The notes beneath the pieces are model-generated. The model made no database searches. It had not been told where the DNA came from and was given only the letters and a program-made list of their open reading frames with translations. Position numbers and translations under genes: made by a program. A stretch of 64,000 nucleotides of DNA from an uncultured Lachnospiraceae bacterium (GTDB lineage Bacteria > Bacillota > Clostridia > Lachnospirales > Lachnospiraceae). Position 1 is the first letter of the stretch. Each line of letters starts with the position of its first letter. Shown in pieces: positions 49,366-58,547 of this stretch. The DNA lies in the NCBI GenBank assembly GCA_947623805.1, contig CANQHZ010000003.1, positions 1 through 64,000 of the forward strand, given 5' to 3'.

Positions 49366-52152
49366 TCAATATATCTTTTGATCTGGCACTCCCATAGAAA
49401 TCAGCATATCCTTTACTTCCTGCCAAATTTTACTATCCTGAATTGCAATGAGCACTGCATCAAACTCTAATTCACTTAAACAATTCACTGAACGAATCTT
49501 TATGCAAAACGCCCAAGGCAGATATTCAAAATCTTTGTCCACCCATGCTACAATCTCCGCATTCCCTAAAAGTTTTTCGCAACAATACATTCCATATCTT
49601 CCGGCTCCATACAAAACCACTCTTTTACCCAAAAAATATTCAACACAGATATCAAATGGATCACTTTCCTGGTCCATCGATATATTACACCCCATAAACA
49701 ATGAAATATAGTAATTGTCATAAACCGAGTCATCCCACATGATTAATCCTGTTTTTTCCGTAAATAAATCTTCATCACTAACAATATCATCATAATGCCC
49801 ATGCCAACCTAATTCTTTTTTTTCTTTGACAAACCTTGGTTTTCGATCCATGAATATTTTCTTTTTCGCTTGTTCTAAATCTCTTAAGGGATAATGCCGA
49901 TTTAAAATTTTTAATGGAAATATTTTTGGTTCTTCAATACGTGCAATATGACCGCCTGTACTTTTTAAATCTATACTTTTTCCATGTTTCCATGTTTTTC
50001 TTTGGCGGAAACCTGCTTTATAATGTCTGAAATCAAAATATGTATCTCGCATGAAAATATTTTCGGTGTTGCCTCGCGTAAGCTTGAAATCAATTACAGT
50101 ATTATCAACCGCATTAAAGCCAAGCTTGTCTATATAATATATTGTTTCCCGCAAATTTCTATTCTTCCAAGGACTTATCCGCACCTCATCTACATCATAA
50201 TGAATGTACCAATCATATTCTAATTCCATCGCTATCTGTTCTGTTCTTTCCAATTGATGATACCAGTCATAATAGTCATTTTTACTGTTAATTGGAAATT
50301 GTTCCAGATAAATATGTTCTGAATTTTGCTGCTGATATTTTTTAGCAATTTCATAACTTCCATCATCTGACCAGTTATCTATTAAATAGATATCCACATT
50401 CTGCGACAATAAATATTCTATTGTTTTTTTCAAAATATCCGCCTCGTTATAAACATGCATAATTGCCAGCACTTTAAATTCTTTAGGTACGACAACATCG
50501 TCTGCATTCTCAAAAAATTTTCCAAACAGCAGCACCTGTCCTTTTTGAGTTAAAAATTCAATATGTTGGAAAGAAATTCCTTGTTCTTTTTTCACCTCAA
50601 ACTGATTATCTACCCTTATTCTGACATATACGATTATGATAATTCTGTCCCTGTTCTGCTCAATCCATGGCAATATTTTGCTAAATTCAATATAATCCTT
50701 GCATGCAATATATAAAACTTCATATTGAATGCTTTCTTCCAACTGCGCAATATGTTTCATTTTTATTGTAGAATATACACTCTCCAACTCACTTCCCGTT
50801 CTTCCATAAACTGCCAAACAGTCTGTTTCCATACAATTTAATAACCGATTGATAATCTCTGCTATTACTGGTATTTGCTTTTGCTCCACATATATATTAT
50901 TCAGGCTTTCTGTCTGTCCATCATAATGAATCTTATGCAGTTTAATTTCCTCAAAAAAACTCTCATAACCCGCATATTGATACAATTGAGAAACTTTTTT
51001 TTCCAAATGTTCTCTAAGTATATAAAATATCTGACTAATCTGCGACAATGCCGCCTTATCAATCACCGCTGGAAAATGATACCCTAAACTTTGATACATC
51101 TTTCTATCCACTACTAATTCATCATCTGTCAGTTGAAAATAATCCAACAGATTGTGGTGACATGTGGGATCCATTTTAATTTGGAATAACTGCATACCAT
51201 CACTATTTGCCAATAAAAGAAATTCACCATCTGTAAGACTGTATCCTTTATTAAAAGAATCCTTTTTTAGCATCTGCGCTGCATAAATATTCCGAGCAAA
51301 TGAAAACCGTCTTTTAGGCAATTTAATATTTTCAATATCTAACTTTTCGTCAGGCAATGTCAACAACTGCTCTATTATTTCACGTATATCTGTTGTATTA
51401 ATTAATTGCGCAATCTCTCCGCCTTTCCGAAATCTATTATCATATATCCAAAAAGGTGTATGGATTAAATCAGCATATGGTTCAATTGCATGTGTCAAGC
51501 CTTTATGCTTTCCATGTGTATATAGTTCATCTCCATGATCTCCATAAAAAAGAATTGTTGTACTATCCAACACCCCTTTTTTTTCTATCATACATAAGAG
51601 TTCATGAATACATCTATCCATATATATATAACTATCTTTCCAGCGATCAAAACTAGTTGAAAAGTTATTTGCTGGCATATTATGATTATATGATACATTA
51701 CTTATGTAATTACACGCCCACACAACGAATGGTTTGTCTTTCTGAATTACCCTGTCAATATTTTGCATGTAATTCTCATAAGAATCCATTTCTTCCATTC
51801 TAATCGTATAACCAATAAAATTCTTTTGATTACTTCCAACTATATCTGCTCCTACTATCGGATAGTTAAATACCCCTATTTGATACCCCTGTTCTTTTAA
51901 TACATCTAAAAAGGAATTTTTATAATAATATTTCTCAAGTTTTTCTGTCAGCCTGCGCGACGGCTCATTCTGCATTATTCCGCCAAAAGCCAAATCTGAA
52001 AGTACCATAAGTGTGGACGTTGCCGTTGCATAATATTCGGAAAATGACAAGGATTCTTTCTCCCAATGATATAACGTTTTAAATAATCTTTTATTAATCT
52101 GATAATTCATATAATTAAGACTTTCAAGATGAATCAATACCAGATTTCTCAT
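49366..52152 (-). CDS. Multidomain: sulfatase/phosphoglycerol transferase-like + GT2-like + C-terminal 'YGAG' module
   Basis: 928 aa; sulfatase fold (LVLIHLESLN..., TTILFYGDHGDELYTHGKHKG); GT (VLAIMHVYNEADILKKTIEYLLSQNVDIYLIDNWSDDGSYEIA, WYIHYDVDEVRISPW); KRVVLYGAGRYGMYCCEKLLGNAEIVAWVDKD. Confidence 0.85.
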   Translation of the reverse strand: MRNLVLIHLESLNYMNYQINKRLFKTLYHWEKESLSFSEYYATATSTLMVLSDLAFGGIMQNEPSRRLTEKLEKYYYKNSFLDVLKEQGYQIGVFNYPIVGADIVGSNQKNFIGYTIRMEEMDSYENYMQNIDRVIQKDKPFVVWACNYISNVSYNHNMPANNFSTSFDRWKDSYIYMDRCIHELLCMIEKKGVLDSTTILFYGDHGDELYTHGKHKGLTHAIEPYADLIHTPFWIYDNRFRKGGEIAQLINTTDIREIIEQLLTLPDEKLDIENIKLPKRRFSFARNIYAAQMLKKDSFNKGYSLTDGEFLLLANSDGMQLFQIKMDPTCHHNLLDYFQLTDDELVVDRKMYQSLGYHFPAVIDKAALSQISQIFYILREHLEKKVSQLYQYAGYESFFEEIKLHKIHYDGQTESLNNIYVEQKQIPVIAEIINRLLNCMETDCLAVYGRTGSELESVYSTIKMKHIAQLEESIQYEVLYIACKDYIEFSKILPWIEQNRDRIIIIVYVRIRVDNQFEVKKEQGISFQHIEFLTQKGQVLLFGKFFENADDVVVPKEFKVLAIMHVYNEADILKKTIEYLLSQNVDIYLIDNWSDDGSYEIAKKYQQQNSEHIYLEQFPINSKNDYYDWYHQLERTEQIAMELEYDWYIHYDVDEVRISPWKNRNLRETIYYIDKLGFNAVDNTVIDFKLTRGNTENIFMRDTYFDFRHYKAGFRQRKTWKHGKSIDLKSTGGHIARIEEPKIFPLKILNRHYPLRDLEQAKKKIFMDRKPRFVKEKKELGWHGHYDDIVSDEDLFTEKTGLIMWDDSVYDNYYISLFMGCNISMDQESDPFDICVEYFLGKRVVLYGAGRYGMYCCEKLLGNAEIVAWVDKDFEYLPWAFCIKIRSVNCLSELEFDAVLIAIQDSKIWQEVKDMLISMGVPDQKIY

Positions 52153-52253
52153 ACTCTGCCCCCCATATGTAATGAAATAAGCATATACAATAGTTACTTT
52201 TCTTTTTTAACCATTATTATCTCCTCATAATCGGTTTTACCCAAACCATTTTT

Positions 52254-52909
52254 TCATATGTCACTCCTAATTAACCAATATAATTTTTGATTGTCATTGC
52301 CATTTTCATTTTGAATAGCAACCAACACCATATCACTAATTATGTTTTCAATTTTTTCTGGATTCTGAATTTCTATTCCTGCATAATTGCCTATATTATT
52401 ATACTTTTTATCATATCGCTTAATGGTTTCAGTATAACTGCTATGAAGTAATTCATATACATATGATTTTCCAGAATCCCCTGCCCCATAAATCTATATT
52501 TTTATGTCTTTGCAGACAGTTGAATATGGAAATAAGTCCCTACCGCCCATTTACGTATTATACATCATTGTTGGAATGATATTTTCTTTTATCTTATTTT
52601 TACCATACAACCCTTCTTCATAATAATTCTCACATCTCCTTTCATTTGGTTCAATTCTGTATGAAAAAGCAATAATATCAGACTCGTACTCCTTATAAAT
52701 TCTTACCCCGTTTCTCATAACCATCTCTACCAATCTAACCATCTGAATCAACAAAGGTTAAAATCTCCGTGTGCAATTTTAGCAACTTCTTTTTCTTCCA
52801 TATATGGACCATATGCTTTCCCACACATATTTTTATGATATTGACTTAATTCATCATATATCTCAGAAAATCCGTCTATAGAGTCATCATCAACAAATAC
52901 AATCTCCAT
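52254..52909 (-). pseudogene. Decayed GT2 glycosyltransferase with C-terminal 'YGAG' module
   Basis: Minus-strand fragments in different frames: MEIVFVDDDSIDGFSEIYDELSQYHK; TFVDSDG*; LVEMVMRNGVRIYKEYESDIIAFSYRIEPNERRCENYYEEGLYGKNKIKENIIPTMMYNT*; IYGAGDSGKSYVYELLHSSYTE...VLVAIQNENG. Confidence 0.7.
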
Positions 52910-52951
52910 ATCTTTTTATAACTTTGATTAATCATAGAATTTTGAATCTCA

Positions 52952-54202
52952 TTATTGCCATTCTTTAATTATTTTCTCATAAAATCCATAAAAATTATGA
53001 TATGCTATTTCTGGATTTAAAGTTTCCGCCCTTCTCCGCACATTAAGTTCCATCTGTTTCTTTTCGTCCAAACTCATTGTTAAAGCTTTTTTTATTGCCG
53101 ACAAAAAATCCTTATAATTATCACGCTCACACAAATAGCCACTTATCTCATCATCTATAAGCTGCTCAAAACTTGCTCCTCGCGTTGCTATAACAATCTT
53201 ACCCATTCCCATAGCCTCAATGCATGCATTTGACAAATTTTCTATTCTTGATGGGAATACGCACAATTCAGCTTTATCAATAATCGGGTATAGTTTTTCT
53301 CTTTTCAAATTTCCTAAATAGATTACTCGGTCGGCATACTTGCCAGCGTATTTCCTCACATATTCAGAAGCGAGTATTTTCTCGTTTTCATCTATCTGTA
53401 GTTCCATATTATTGCCTGCTAATACCAAATTCATATCCGGATACATGTTAAAAAATTCTTCTGCCATTTTAGCAATAACATGAATACCCTTTGAAAAGCG
53501 CATAGTTCCATAATATAAAATATATTTTTTATTTAACGCTTTCACTTCAGAGTAATCCCATTCCAAGCTTTTTTTTACAAATGGGCTTTCTATCACACTA
53601 CATTTTATTCCAAATTCTTCTTCTCCAATATCCGCCAATAATCTGCTAGGCGAAATAACGTATCTTGCTTTTTTCAAAGTTAATGCTTCTATCCTGTCCC
53701 GCAACAATGGTGGATTGTCTTGATACCGCACACTTCCATTAATAGTATTGGCTTTTCCTTGCCATATATTTAAATAACCGGAAATTCGTATTACATATGG
53801 AATACCCATATCATGCTGCAAGGAAAGTGAATCATGATTGCAGTAATGAACTATATCTACTTTATTTTTCCTATCTAATTGATGAATTTTTTCTTTAACC
53901 AGCTCGCTTTTGCGGACATTAACAAGCACTCTCCTAAGAGAGTCTGCGCTCTCCAAACTTGTTTCCTGTAGCAAATGAGCAAGACTGTCCAGATTAGTCC
54001 ACTCTTCTTTCGGAATATAAACATTATAAACTTTACAGCCTTTAAGCGAATCATACTGCGTTTCTTTCGTAGTAACGACTATGATAGAAACCGTATTCCC
54101 TCTGTCAGAAAAGATTCTAGCCATATTAGCTGTATAACTGGCAAGTCCCCCTGACGGGGTGTCTTTTGTTTCCAGTTCGATTGTGACATATACTATATGC
54201 AT
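52952..54202 (-). CDS. Glycosyltransferase family 4
   Basis: MHIVYVTIELETKDTPSGGLASYTANMARIFSDRGNTVSII; FPSRIENLSNACIEAMGMGKIVIATRGASFEQLI. Confidence 0.92.
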   Translation of the reverse strand: MHIVYVTIELETKDTPSGGLASYTANMARIFSDRGNTVSIIVVTTKETQYDSLKGCKVYNVYIPKEEWTNLDSLAHLLQETSLESADSLRRVLVNVRKSELVKEKIHQLDRKNKVDIVHYCNHDSLSLQHDMGIPYVIRISGYLNIWQGKANTINGSVRYQDNPPLLRDRIEALTLKKARYVISPSRLLADIGEEEFGIKCSVIESPFVKKSLEWDYSEVKALNKKYILYYGTMRFSKGIHVIAKMAEEFFNMYPDMNLVLAGNNMELQIDENEKILASEYVRKYAGKYADRVIYLGNLKREKLYPIIDKAELCVFPSRIENLSNACIEAMGMGKIVIATRGASFEQLIDDEISGYLCERDNYKDFLSAIKKALTMSLDEKKQMELNVRRRAETLNPEIAYHNFYGFYEKIIKEWQ

Positions 54203-54254
54203 AAATTTTTTCTCCTTGTGTCACAGCATACGTTATTGCCTATTTTGCCGTACA

Positions 54255-54647
54255 TTATTGCCCAATGTTTTCTCGTAAGCAGAATATAATGTACTGATAC
54301 ATCTGTTCAATATAAGTTTCTTCACTCATCTCAAACGGATAAATAGCATTATCAATACCCCATCTCCTAATATATTTATGGTCAAACCGAAGCTCAAGCG
54401 CCTCTGCAACGTCTGCATAAATTATGCTTTCCAGATTATCCAACATTGCCAATTCACAGACAAGCTTGTCTGAATAGCCCATATAATTCAATATTCTGTT
54501 GGCAATTTCCAGTGCTGTCATGCTAGTTATGTGATTAATATCCGAAAAAATTTTTTGCTCTTTTTGATTCTGTGAAATGTAATCAAAAATCTTAATATTC
54601 CATTCCCTCTCTCGAGCTTCAATCTTACTCTCAAATACTTTCCACAT
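54255..54647 (-). CDS. C-terminal fragment of WcbI-like protein (frameshifted part of 54255..55408)
   Basis: Open upstream of its ATG to the G9 tract (VYQKDVIVEMWKVFESKIEAREREWN...); joins 54650..55408 if the tract gains 1 G. Confidence 0.75.
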   Translation of the reverse strand: MWKVFESKIEAREREWNIKIFDYISQNQKEQKIFSDINHITSMTALEIANRILNYMGYSDKLVCELAMLDNLESIIYADVAEALELRFDHKYIRRWGIDNAIYPFEMSEETYIEQMYQYIIFCLRENIGQ

Positions 54648-54649
54648 TT

Positions 54650-55408
54650 CTACAATAACATCTTTTTGATATACCCCCCCCCTATAATATATTTTTTTAT
54701 GTCATGTAGACTTTTCCCTTCTTTTATCCATTCAACCATATTTTCATCAACAAAAAATGGATACCAATTCCCATGCAATGTCAGTTTTACATAATTTAGT
54801 TGTGGAAAAAGATATTTAGGAAGTCCATACAAATTGGGGACTGCGATAACTTCGCAAGTCTTCGGGATATACTGTAGCAGATATTCTGATGCATATTTTT
54901 CTCCATATCCATTATCTTTCCTAATAGACTGATGAATAAAAAGCGCACATCGACTCAATACATCCATTAAGTTCTCTTTAGTAGTCTTCCATATCTGAAT
55001 CATAGGGAATGGGTAAAATCCATATATGGCATCAAATTCCTTGTGCCTTTCAAGATATTTCTTTATTGCTTCCAGATGACAATTACCATAAGCGACTGCT
55101 ATTTTCTTCCGAAATATCTGGTGAGGAATAAAATCTTCAAATTCGCGATACCCCATTTGTAACAGCTGTTCCCTAATTTCTAAATAAGACATTGCTGCCA
55201 CAATGATATAAGCATTCCGCCCCGCTTCTGGTTTCTCAATCGGATAGCCCAAAAGTTCTCCTGTTTTGATATTATCCCAAAAGCAGGATATGTTGATATC
55301 CTTATAATGTTGATAGACAACCCTTTCACCATTTTTCCCTGCTCCAAAGATAATATATTCCCTACTGTTCATAAAACAGCATCCTCCCGGATTTATGTAT
55401 AACTCCAA
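54650..55408 (-). CDS. N-terminal portion of WcbI-like polysaccharide biosynthesis protein with 'FGAG' module
   Basis: REYIIFGAGKNGERVVYQHY; KKIAVAYGNCHLEAIKKYLERHKEF, ALFIHQSIRKDNGYGEKYASEYLLQYIP; ends IIGGGYIKKMLL* just after the G9 tract. Confidence 0.8.
   Translation of the reverse strand: MELYINPGGCCFMNSREYIIFGAGKNGERVVYQHYKDINISCFWDNIKTGELLGYPIEKPEAGRNAYIIVAAMSYLEIREQLLQMGYREFEDFIPHQIFRKKIAVAYGNCHLEAIKKYLERHKEFDAIYGFYPFPMIQIWKTTKENLMDVLSRCALFIHQSIRKDNGYGEKYASEYLLQYIPKTCEVIAVPNLYGLPKYLFPQLNYVKLTLHGNWYPFFVDENMVEWIKEGKSLHDIKKYIIGGGYIKKMLL
54674..54682 (-). repeat. Poly-G tract (G9 on the coding strand) in the WcbI-like gene
   Basis: ATTATAGGGGGGGGGTATATC on the minus strand; run of 9 C on the plus strand. 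Confidence 0.98.
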
Positions 55409-55419
55409 TTTTATGTCAC

Positions 55420-55911
55420 TTATTTCATCTCAAAAATTATATCTTCTATAGAAAGAATCGGACAAGTTACTTTCGTTTCCATCATATCTGCTATATCATC
55501 AAAATAAGTGATTGGCGTTACCACAACTGCATCGACCTCCGCCGAAAAATTATCCGGCGTATATACCTTTACATTGCCCACTGTACCCGAGGCTGCTTTG
55601 TCAATCCCAGCCACAACATCTATGCTTGTTCCTTCCAGTTCCTGAACCAATGTTTTGCCTACGTAATTCATTCCATATATTGCGATTTTTTTATAGGAAT
55701 TTCGTTCAAAAAAATCTGCCAAGTTTCTCCCATGTTGTTTCACATATACCCAATCATTCATAAGCATATACAAATCCAGATGTTTACTTGCTAATTCTCT
55801 CGCTTTCTTCAATTCATTAATTGTCGGTTTAACGATAAATTTGTTACTCATCATTACACCACTAGCTAAACCACCTACGATACCTAATATTCCCCATATA
55901 GTTTTTTTCAT
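55420..55911 (-). CDS. Small standalone 'YGMxxxG' Rossmann-like protein with N-terminal hydrophobic segment
   Basis: 163 aa; LMNDWVYVKQHGRNLADFFERNSYKKIAIYGMNYVGKTLVQELE...VDAVVVTPITYFDDIADMMETKVTCPILSIEDIIFEMK. Confidence 0.75.
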   Translation of the reverse strand: MKKTIWGILGIVGGLASGVMMSNKFIVKPTINELKKARELASKHLDLYMLMNDWVYVKQHGRNLADFFERNSYKKIAIYGMNYVGKTLVQELEGTSIDVVAGIDKAASGTVGNVKVYTPDNFSAEVDAVVVTPITYFDDIADMMETKVTCPILSIEDIIFEMK

Positions 55912-55926
55912 TTTTAGCCTCCAAAT

Positions 55927-57111
55927 TTATTTAAGTAATTTTATCCACTGCTTTGTGATTCTTTCTTTCTCAAATTTTTTTATCATACAGCCACACATTT
56001 CTGTTTTTTTTCTATAGATTTCATCATTTTCCATAAGACTGATTACAGCCTCACCCATCTCAATTTCAGACCAGCTTATTTGCAACGAATATGGCATACC
56101 TGTATTATCATGGTCACGCGTTATCAATCCAGCCTTTGCGTCAATGGGATATTGGGAGGAATTTTCTCTCGTCACTGCTCCTATCGCTTCTCGGATTCCA
56201 CCTGGAAAATCTGAAGCCACTATCGGAAGCCCATGCGCTAACGCTTCCACTGCAGCACATGGAAATGCTTCTGATTTAGAAGACAGTGCAAAAATTTTCG
56301 CTTCGGAATAAACATCGTCTATATTTTTTACAAATCCCAAAAACCTGACTCGACTCATAATACCCAAGTCATATGCCAATTTTTCCAGCCTATTTTTTTC
56401 TGAACCTTCCCCTGCAATCCAAAGTTCTGCTGTCGGAATTCTTTCATATACATGTTTAAATGCTTTTATGATATGCCATTGCTGCTTTATCTCAACCAAA
56501 CGACCAACCGCTAGCAGAATCTGACGTTTAGGATACTTAACAGGTCTTTTCTCTATTAATGCGGGATTATAGATTACTTGTAGCTTATCTCTTCTTATAT
56601 GGTAATTTTTGCACAGATCAACCTTACACCAGTTGCTTACCGCCACGACCTTATACGCCATATTTCCCAGCAACATAAGTCTTTTATGATATGCCAGATT
56701 CTTCATGTCATACCGAAGTGACATACAATTATGAATAGTCAGTATTTTTCTGTCCCCTGTACCAGACAAGATATTGATCAGATTCATCTCCGGCGCCATG
56801 CTAATCATTGCCTCAATATGATACTTTTGTTTCATTTCACGTATAATTGCAGCATTTACCAGATAAGAAAACACCTCTCTACTCAGAGAAGATGTATCTA
56901 TGACACACGGACAGACAACAAGCTTTCCAGCAAATGAATATGATTTATTGCGATTGTGGTGTACCACAAATAAGTATATTTCATATCCATTCTCTGCCAA
57001 CATCAAACTCAATTGAGATGCCACCCGCTCCATTCCACCACTATCCAACGCCCATACTAAAATTCCTACACGTTTAATATTTTTTCTGCAAATGCATTGT
57101 TTCATAAGCAT
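55927..57111 (-). CDS. Glycosyltransferase family 4
   Basis: VGILVWALDSGGMERVASQLSLMLAENGYEIYLFVVHHN; ILLAVGRLVEIKQQWHIIKAF; SSKSEAFPCAAVEALAHGLPIVASDFPGGIREAI. Confidence 0.93.
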   Translation of the reverse strand: MLMKQCICRKNIKRVGILVWALDSGGMERVASQLSLMLAENGYEIYLFVVHHNRNKSYSFAGKLVVCPCVIDTSSLSREVFSYLVNAAIIREMKQKYHIEAMISMAPEMNLINILSGTGDRKILTIHNCMSLRYDMKNLAYHKRLMLLGNMAYKVVAVSNWCKVDLCKNYHIRRDKLQVIYNPALIEKRPVKYPKRQILLAVGRLVEIKQQWHIIKAFKHVYERIPTAELWIAGEGSEKNRLEKLAYDLGIMSRVRFLGFVKNIDDVYSEAKIFALSSKSEAFPCAAVEALAHGLPIVASDFPGGIREAIGAVTRENSSQYPIDAKAGLITRDHDNTGMPYSLQISWSEIEMGEAVISLMENDEIYRKKTEMCGCMIKKFEKERITKQWIKLLK

Positions 57112-57148
57112 TTTCCTATCTCATCTTTTTTATTTTCCTCAAAAGTTA

Positions 57149-57562
57149 TTAAAACATTTCATATATAATGTCTTCTAAAGAAATAATAGGACACTCTATT
57201 TTTGATTTTAAATAACTGAAAATCTCATCAAAATATGTTATAGCAGTCACAACAACTGCGTCTACAGGTTCTAATTGATCTTCAGGATTTAAAATAGATA
57301 CCCCTTTGTAAAGTTTTCGTTCTCCGCTCCTATCTATACAATATTGGATCAAAATAGAACTATACGGCTGCAATTCATCAAATAAACGCTCTCCTATCAT
57401 CCCCATTCCATATATAGCAATCACATTATATTTATAATGATTAAAATACACGTTTAAATGTTTGCCTGATTGGTACAGTATAATCCAGTCATTCAAAAGC
57501 TGTAATAATTCATGATTTTTTATAATAATATCTTTCTCATTCATTGACATTATCTCCATCAA
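57149..57562 (-). CDS. Small standalone 'YGMxxxG' Rossmann-like protein, paralogue of 55420..55911
   Basis: LLNDWIILYQSGKHLNVYFNHYKYNVIAIYGMGMIGERLFDELQ...VDAVVVTAITYFDEIFSYLKSKIECPIISLEDIIYEMF; exact start uncertain (57541-57562). Confidence 0.75.
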   Translation of the reverse strand: MMEIMSMNEKDIIIKNHELLQLLNDWIILYQSGKHLNVYFNHYKYNVIAIYGMGMIGERLFDELQPYSSILIQYCIDRSGERKLYKGVSILNPEDQLEPVDAVVVTAITYFDEIFSYLKSKIECPIISLEDIIYEMF

Positions 57563-58547
57563 ATTTATGTTTTACATTGTTCTCTTCTAAAAACTGAATA
57601 TATTCTCTTCGCATTTTCTTCCGATGTAAATAAAAATTATCATTATAAAAATCAGAACATATATAGTTTTCAAATTTATCAATGTCTTCCAAGTCGTTCG
57701 GTAAAAGATATGGTAATTTTAATGCATCACACACTTCTTTTACTCTTGCGTCACGAGCAATCCAAAGTGTTGGAACGCCATTTAAATACGCTATCATATT
57801 TCCATGCAGCCTAGTGCCAACAGATAAATCAAAATCTGCATTATAAATATATTTATCCCATAAGTCAACATCATTGAATATCACAGACTCTATTTTTTCT
57901 TCTTCCAACAAATCATTCCCGCCTTGCCGAATAAGATGCATTTTACATTCAGGAAACTCTCCCAGCAGATTTTTTAATTGTTCAATTTCTTCTGCATTCC
58001 CTGAATAATTTAGCAATACTTTTTTTATCTTATTATTTATTGAAATTTTTTCATCCTTTTGAGTATAAATTAAATTGCTATAAAATGATGGACAGCCTAT
58101 AACTCTTACATTTTTTATTCCCATTTTATATAAACACTGTCTTGTAATTTCTCCGCGAGCACCTATAGAAGTACATTTTTCCGATAACATGCGAAAAAGT
58201 CTTTTTTTACTCCCTGAAATATTTTTTACAAATGAATCCAAATCTTCTTCCACTTTTAAGGATGCTTGCACTCCAAGTCCGAATAAAACTATTTTTGCAT
58301 TGATCCCGTGCAGCTTTCTTAAACGTTTCGAAAAATAAGTTTCGGATAGCGACAAATTATTGGCTACCGGAACACACAAAACATCATCCGCTTTGAAATC
58401 AAAATCATAAACATTATCTAAATTTATGCTATGGTCAAAATCGATTCCTATTTTGCATTTATCGTGCCAAATGATATTTCCAGTATTTCCAAAAGACATT
58501 TCCCATAAATTATCAATTGTATTTATAAAATAGGTACTCATAAGCAT
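57537..58547 (-). CDS. Polysaccharide pyruvyl transferase family protein
   Basis: IVLFGLGVQASLK, SIGARGEITRQCLYKMGIKNVRVIGCPSFYSN, DLSVGTRLHGNMIAYLNGVPTLWIARDARV. Confidence 0.88.
   Translation of the reverse strand: MLMSTYFINTIDNLWEMSFGNTGNIIWHDKCKIGIDFDHSINLDNVYDFDFKADDVLCVPVANNLSLSETYFSKRLRKLHGINAKIVLFGLGVQASLKVEEDLDSFVKNISGSKKRLFRMLSEKCTSIGARGEITRQCLYKMGIKNVRVIGCPSFYSNLIYTQKDEKISINNKIKKVLLNYSGNAEEIEQLKNLLGEFPECKMHLIRQGGNDLLEEEKIESVIFNDVDLWDKYIYNADFDLSVGTRLHGNMIAYLNGVPTLWIARDARVKEVCDALKLPYLLPNDLEDIDKFENYICSDFYNDNFYLHRKKMRREYIQFLEENNVKHKFDGDNVNE

Noticed and set aside
51570-51590. T8 run inside the 928-aa gene as a possible phase-variable tract
   Set aside because: A/T runs of this length are expected in AT-rich DNA and encode ordinary Lys codons; much weaker than the poly-G tracts.
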